A stretch of DNA of 64,000 nt. It comes from CAJXSD01 sp964633145 (lineage in GTDB: Bacteria > Pseudomonadota > Alphaproteobacteria > Rhodobacterales > Rhodobacteraceae). The notes beneath the pieces were generated by a model. The model was not told the DNA's origin. It did not search any database and saw only the letters and a list, made by a program, of their open reading frames with translations. The number at the start of each line of letters is the position of its first letter. Positions within the stretch are counted from its first letter, which is position 1. Shown here piece after piece: positions 62,440 to 64,000 of the stretch. The translations under genes and the position numbers were made by a program. The DNA is taken from assembly GCA_964633145.1 (NCBI GenBank), contig CAZWFE010000004.1, positions 26,331 through 90,330 on the forward strand, read 5' to 3'.

Positions 62440-63216
62440 CTATACCATGAATATGTCGGAAATTGCCTGTCCGATTTCATTCAATGGACTTTCGTCGCCA
62501 TAGACCGTTAAGAAAATGTCCTCTTGCACGGTCAAGCCAGTCGAATCTTGGGCCTGTACCACGATGGTAATTTCCGCCATTTCGCCGTCGCCCAGATGAT
62601 TGTACATGTTTGCTGTATCAAAAATCATGCGATTTTGGGACATTGTAAATGTGCCATGCGCAAAGGACCCATCGTCATTATTCGTCGCTGTGATAATCGA
62701 ATATTCCAAGGTCGAACCATCATCTTCTGGGTCGATATCATCGAAAATTCTATCAAGGTCATAATAGACGAATGAATCTGCCCGCGCTGCCAATCCAAGC
62801 GCATCAAGGGTCATATGTGGTGCGTTCCCCACATAGTTTTCGGGTTCGGCTGTTCCAAGGATCTCGATCTTAATCTGCTCTTCGACCGATGCACCGTGGC
62901 TGTCGGTTGCAATAACTGTGGCCCATAGGTTAACGCTTTCGCCGATTTCTAAATCGTCATAAAACCCGTTTGGATCAAAGGTCAAGTTTGTGCCTTGCAT
63001 GACCAATACGTCGCCATGTGGGGTATTTCCATCGGCGTCTTGTAGGGCGATGACGCGATAATCTAGCGTTTTCCCATCGTCATCGAGGTCATGATCGGTG
63101 AAAAATTGGGCCAAATCGTGGCCTAATTTTTGATTTGCAGTTGTAAGATAGACCAACGGCGATCCTAAAACTGGGGCGTTGTTATCTACAATATTATTTA
63201 AGGCATCTAAGGCCAT
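62440..63216 (-). CDS. Acidic tandem-domain protein, cadherin/VCBS-like, putative type I secretion substrate
   Basis: 258 residues, strongly acidic, without a signal peptide or any Cys. Two tandem modules of about 110 residues (about 12-117 and 128-245), each starting with a NAP-type segment, containing a DxDxxDDGxTLxY calcium-type motif (DHDLDDDGKTLDY, DDIDPEDDGSTLEY), an AHGTFTM / PHGDVLVM beta turn and ending in a VxAxDSxGxxVxExIxxxI strand. The extreme C terminus is Asp followed by four hydrophobic residues (SDIFMV), like the signal of some ABC-exported proteins. No transporter genes are adjacent. Secretion and calcium binding are inference. Confidence 0.7.
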   Translation of the reverse strand: MALDALNNIVDNNAPVLGSPLVYLTTANQKLGHDLAQFFTDHDLDDDGKTLDYRVIALQDADGNTPHGDVLVMQGTNLTFDPNGFYDDLEIGESVNLWATVIATDSHGASVEEQIKIEILGTAEPENYVGNAPHMTLDALGLAARADSFVYYDLDRIFDDIDPEDDGSTLEYSIITATNNDDGSFAHGTFTMSQNRMIFDTANMYNHLGDGEMAEITIVVQAQDSTGLTVQEDIFLTVYGDESPLNEIGQAISDIFMV

Positions 63217-63266
63217 AACAAAAACTCCAACAAAAAACTAGTTAATACACAGATAAAATATCCTAA

Positions 63267-63281
63267 TTAACTATACGTTAA
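63267..63281. promoter_or_regulatory. CtrA-type site upstream of the tandem-domain protein gene
   Basis: TTAA-N7-TTAA (63267-63270 and 63278-63281) matches the CtrA binding consensus exactly, inside a dyad ATTAAC/GTTAAT. It lies 51 bp upstream of the minus-strand start at 63216. The surrounding region 63217-63643 (427 bp) is AT-rich near this site and contains no other gene. Confidence 0.5.
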
Positions 63282-63448
63282 TACTTAAGGTTAGTCAAAG
63301 TATCTTTTGCGGTATGAACGGCGTGGTATGACGTGAATGAACAGCCAGTTATGCATGAAATCATAGATCGCACTGAAATGATTTGCGTTAATTTAGCTGG
63401 GGCTAGAACCTGCTAACCGGCAGCTACGCAGTCATGGTCGCATGCCGC

Positions 63449-63457
63449 TTATCCACA
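63449..63457 (+). promoter_or_regulatory. Second consensus DnaA box
   Basis: TTATCCACA, a perfect match, in the gap before the last partial gene. With the box at 61843 it makes two consensus sites within 1.6 kb. Confidence 0.4.
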
Positions 63458-63643
63458 CAATATCTTGGGTCAGTTTTCAGCGCGGCCTTATTGTGACGCT
63501 AGTGCCAGGTGCGACGCGCTGTTTGTGATGCACGCATAAAAATAGCGTCAAAATTAAATACGCCCTAAAATTAACAGATGACATCAAACCGGCATCCTTT
63601 TGATCATAGAGGCGTCCGTTGATTTTGAATAAAGGTGATACGA

Positions 63644-64000
63644 ATGGTTAAATTGGATATAGATTTTCCGCCTGAACTGCGCGAGGCATTGAATGCTCAC
63701 GGATATTTCTCGGCCAACGATGTTATCCGGCAAATTTGTTTGAAAGTGGTACAGGTGGTTCAGCCAGACCTGCTTGAGAAGGCCGAGCAAGGGCCTATGA
63801 GCGAATTGGATCACGAGGTCATAACGCATATTGCATCTTGCATGCAACCAAGCGAAATCTTGCAATCCTTTGGCAAACACATCAAAGATTTCGGCGCAAT
63901 AGATCAGGCAATTGATTACATGAAATCGCGGGTGGCGCAGGCAACATCCCAAGACTATCGTGACACATGTTCAAAGTGTCTGGATCTGATGTTGGGGTCG
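63644..64000 (+). CDS. Unrecognised protein, truncated by the window end
   Basis: 119 codons open to the end of the window without a stop. ATG 63644 has AAAGGTGA about 6 bases upstream. It starts MVKLDIDFPPELREALNAHG and continues with helical sequence including two C-terminal-side cysteines (TCSKCLDLM, a CxxC). No transmembrane segment or signal. I do not recognise a family; the rest of the protein is outside this window. Confidence 0.6.
   Translation, partial: MVKLDIDFPPELREALNAHGYFSANDVIRQICLKVVQVVQPDLLEKAEQGPMSELDHEVITHIASCMQPSEILQSFGKHIKDFGAIDQAIDYMKSRVAQATSQDYRDTCSKCLDLMLGS

Noticed and set aside
61776..63643. Replication origin
   Set aside because: Two DnaA boxes only, no dnaA, dnaN, hemE or parAB nearby, and no cluster of boxes or clear unwinding element.

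Overview
The window reads as a contiguous, gene-dense piece of a chromosome from an alphaproteobacterium, most likely a marine Rhodobacterales (roseobacter-type) species of moderate GC content. The evidence is the full nuoA-N operon interrupted by small accessory genes (NuoE with a long C-terminal extension, a DUF5337 protein), the nuoN-birA-coaX-RNase J arrangement, tatABC beside nlpD/pcm/surE, and the isovaleryl-CoA dehydrogenase / methylcrotonyl-CoA carboxylase cluster. These attributions rest on recalled family features; no database search was run. I see no tRNA, rRNA, CRISPR array, insertion sequence or prophage.

Layout. 1-11 kb: housekeeping and metabolic genes (M20 amidohydrolase, moaA, a glmU-glmS-alkD operon on the minus strand, a phosphoglycolate-phosphatase-like HAD enzyme, MmgE/PrpD, a DegT-type aminotransferase and a CDF metal transporter). 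11-18.1 kb: a leucine/isovalerate catabolic operon (ivd, small membrane protein, acyl-CoA synthetase, mccB, NTF2-like, mccA) behind a near-consensus promoter covered by a perfect inverted repeat that looks like a repressor operator. 18.1-38.5 kb: the complex I operon nuoA-N with seven extra genes (a membrane-anchored copy of the NuoE C-terminal domain, DUF5337, two lipoproteins, a 43-residue ORF and a cysteine-less AhpD/CMD-like protein among them), running on into birA, coaX and RNase J. 38.5-42.2 kb: a minus-strand group of MarR regulator, RhlE-type RNA helicase and prfC, with a striking nested palindrome in front of marR. 42.5-46.4 kb: an SDR protein with a clear Rho-independent terminator, a sodium:solute symporter, an orphan ABC ATPase and a secreted hypothetical. 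46.7-49.1 kb: tatABC plus a DUF815 ATPase. 49.1-61.8 kb: a long minus-strand series nlpD, pcm, surE, SDR, DUF2199, purF, cvpA, radA, pqiA-like, mlaF, mlaE, alr, dnaB. 61.8-64 kb: sparsely coding accessory DNA with one acidic tandem-repeat protein that looks like a type I secretion substrate, and the start of an unrecognised gene cut by the window end.

Most genes within a strand overlap by 1-17 bases (ATGA or TAATG junctions), which indicates long translationally coupled operons. Most convergent gene pairs also abut or overlap, so true intergenic DNA is scarce; it is concentrated at 18.14-18.42, 42.22-42.57, 46.42-46.73, 61.78-62.44 and 63.22-63.64 kb.

No wholly novel multi-gene defence or mobile system is apparent. 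The observations most worth following are the nested palindrome at marR, the operator at the ivd promoter, the duplicated NuoE C-terminal domain and other accessory genes inside nuo, and the 61.8-63.6 kb noncoding DNA, which carries two consensus DnaA boxes, a 13-bp perfect inverted repeat and a CtrA-type site.
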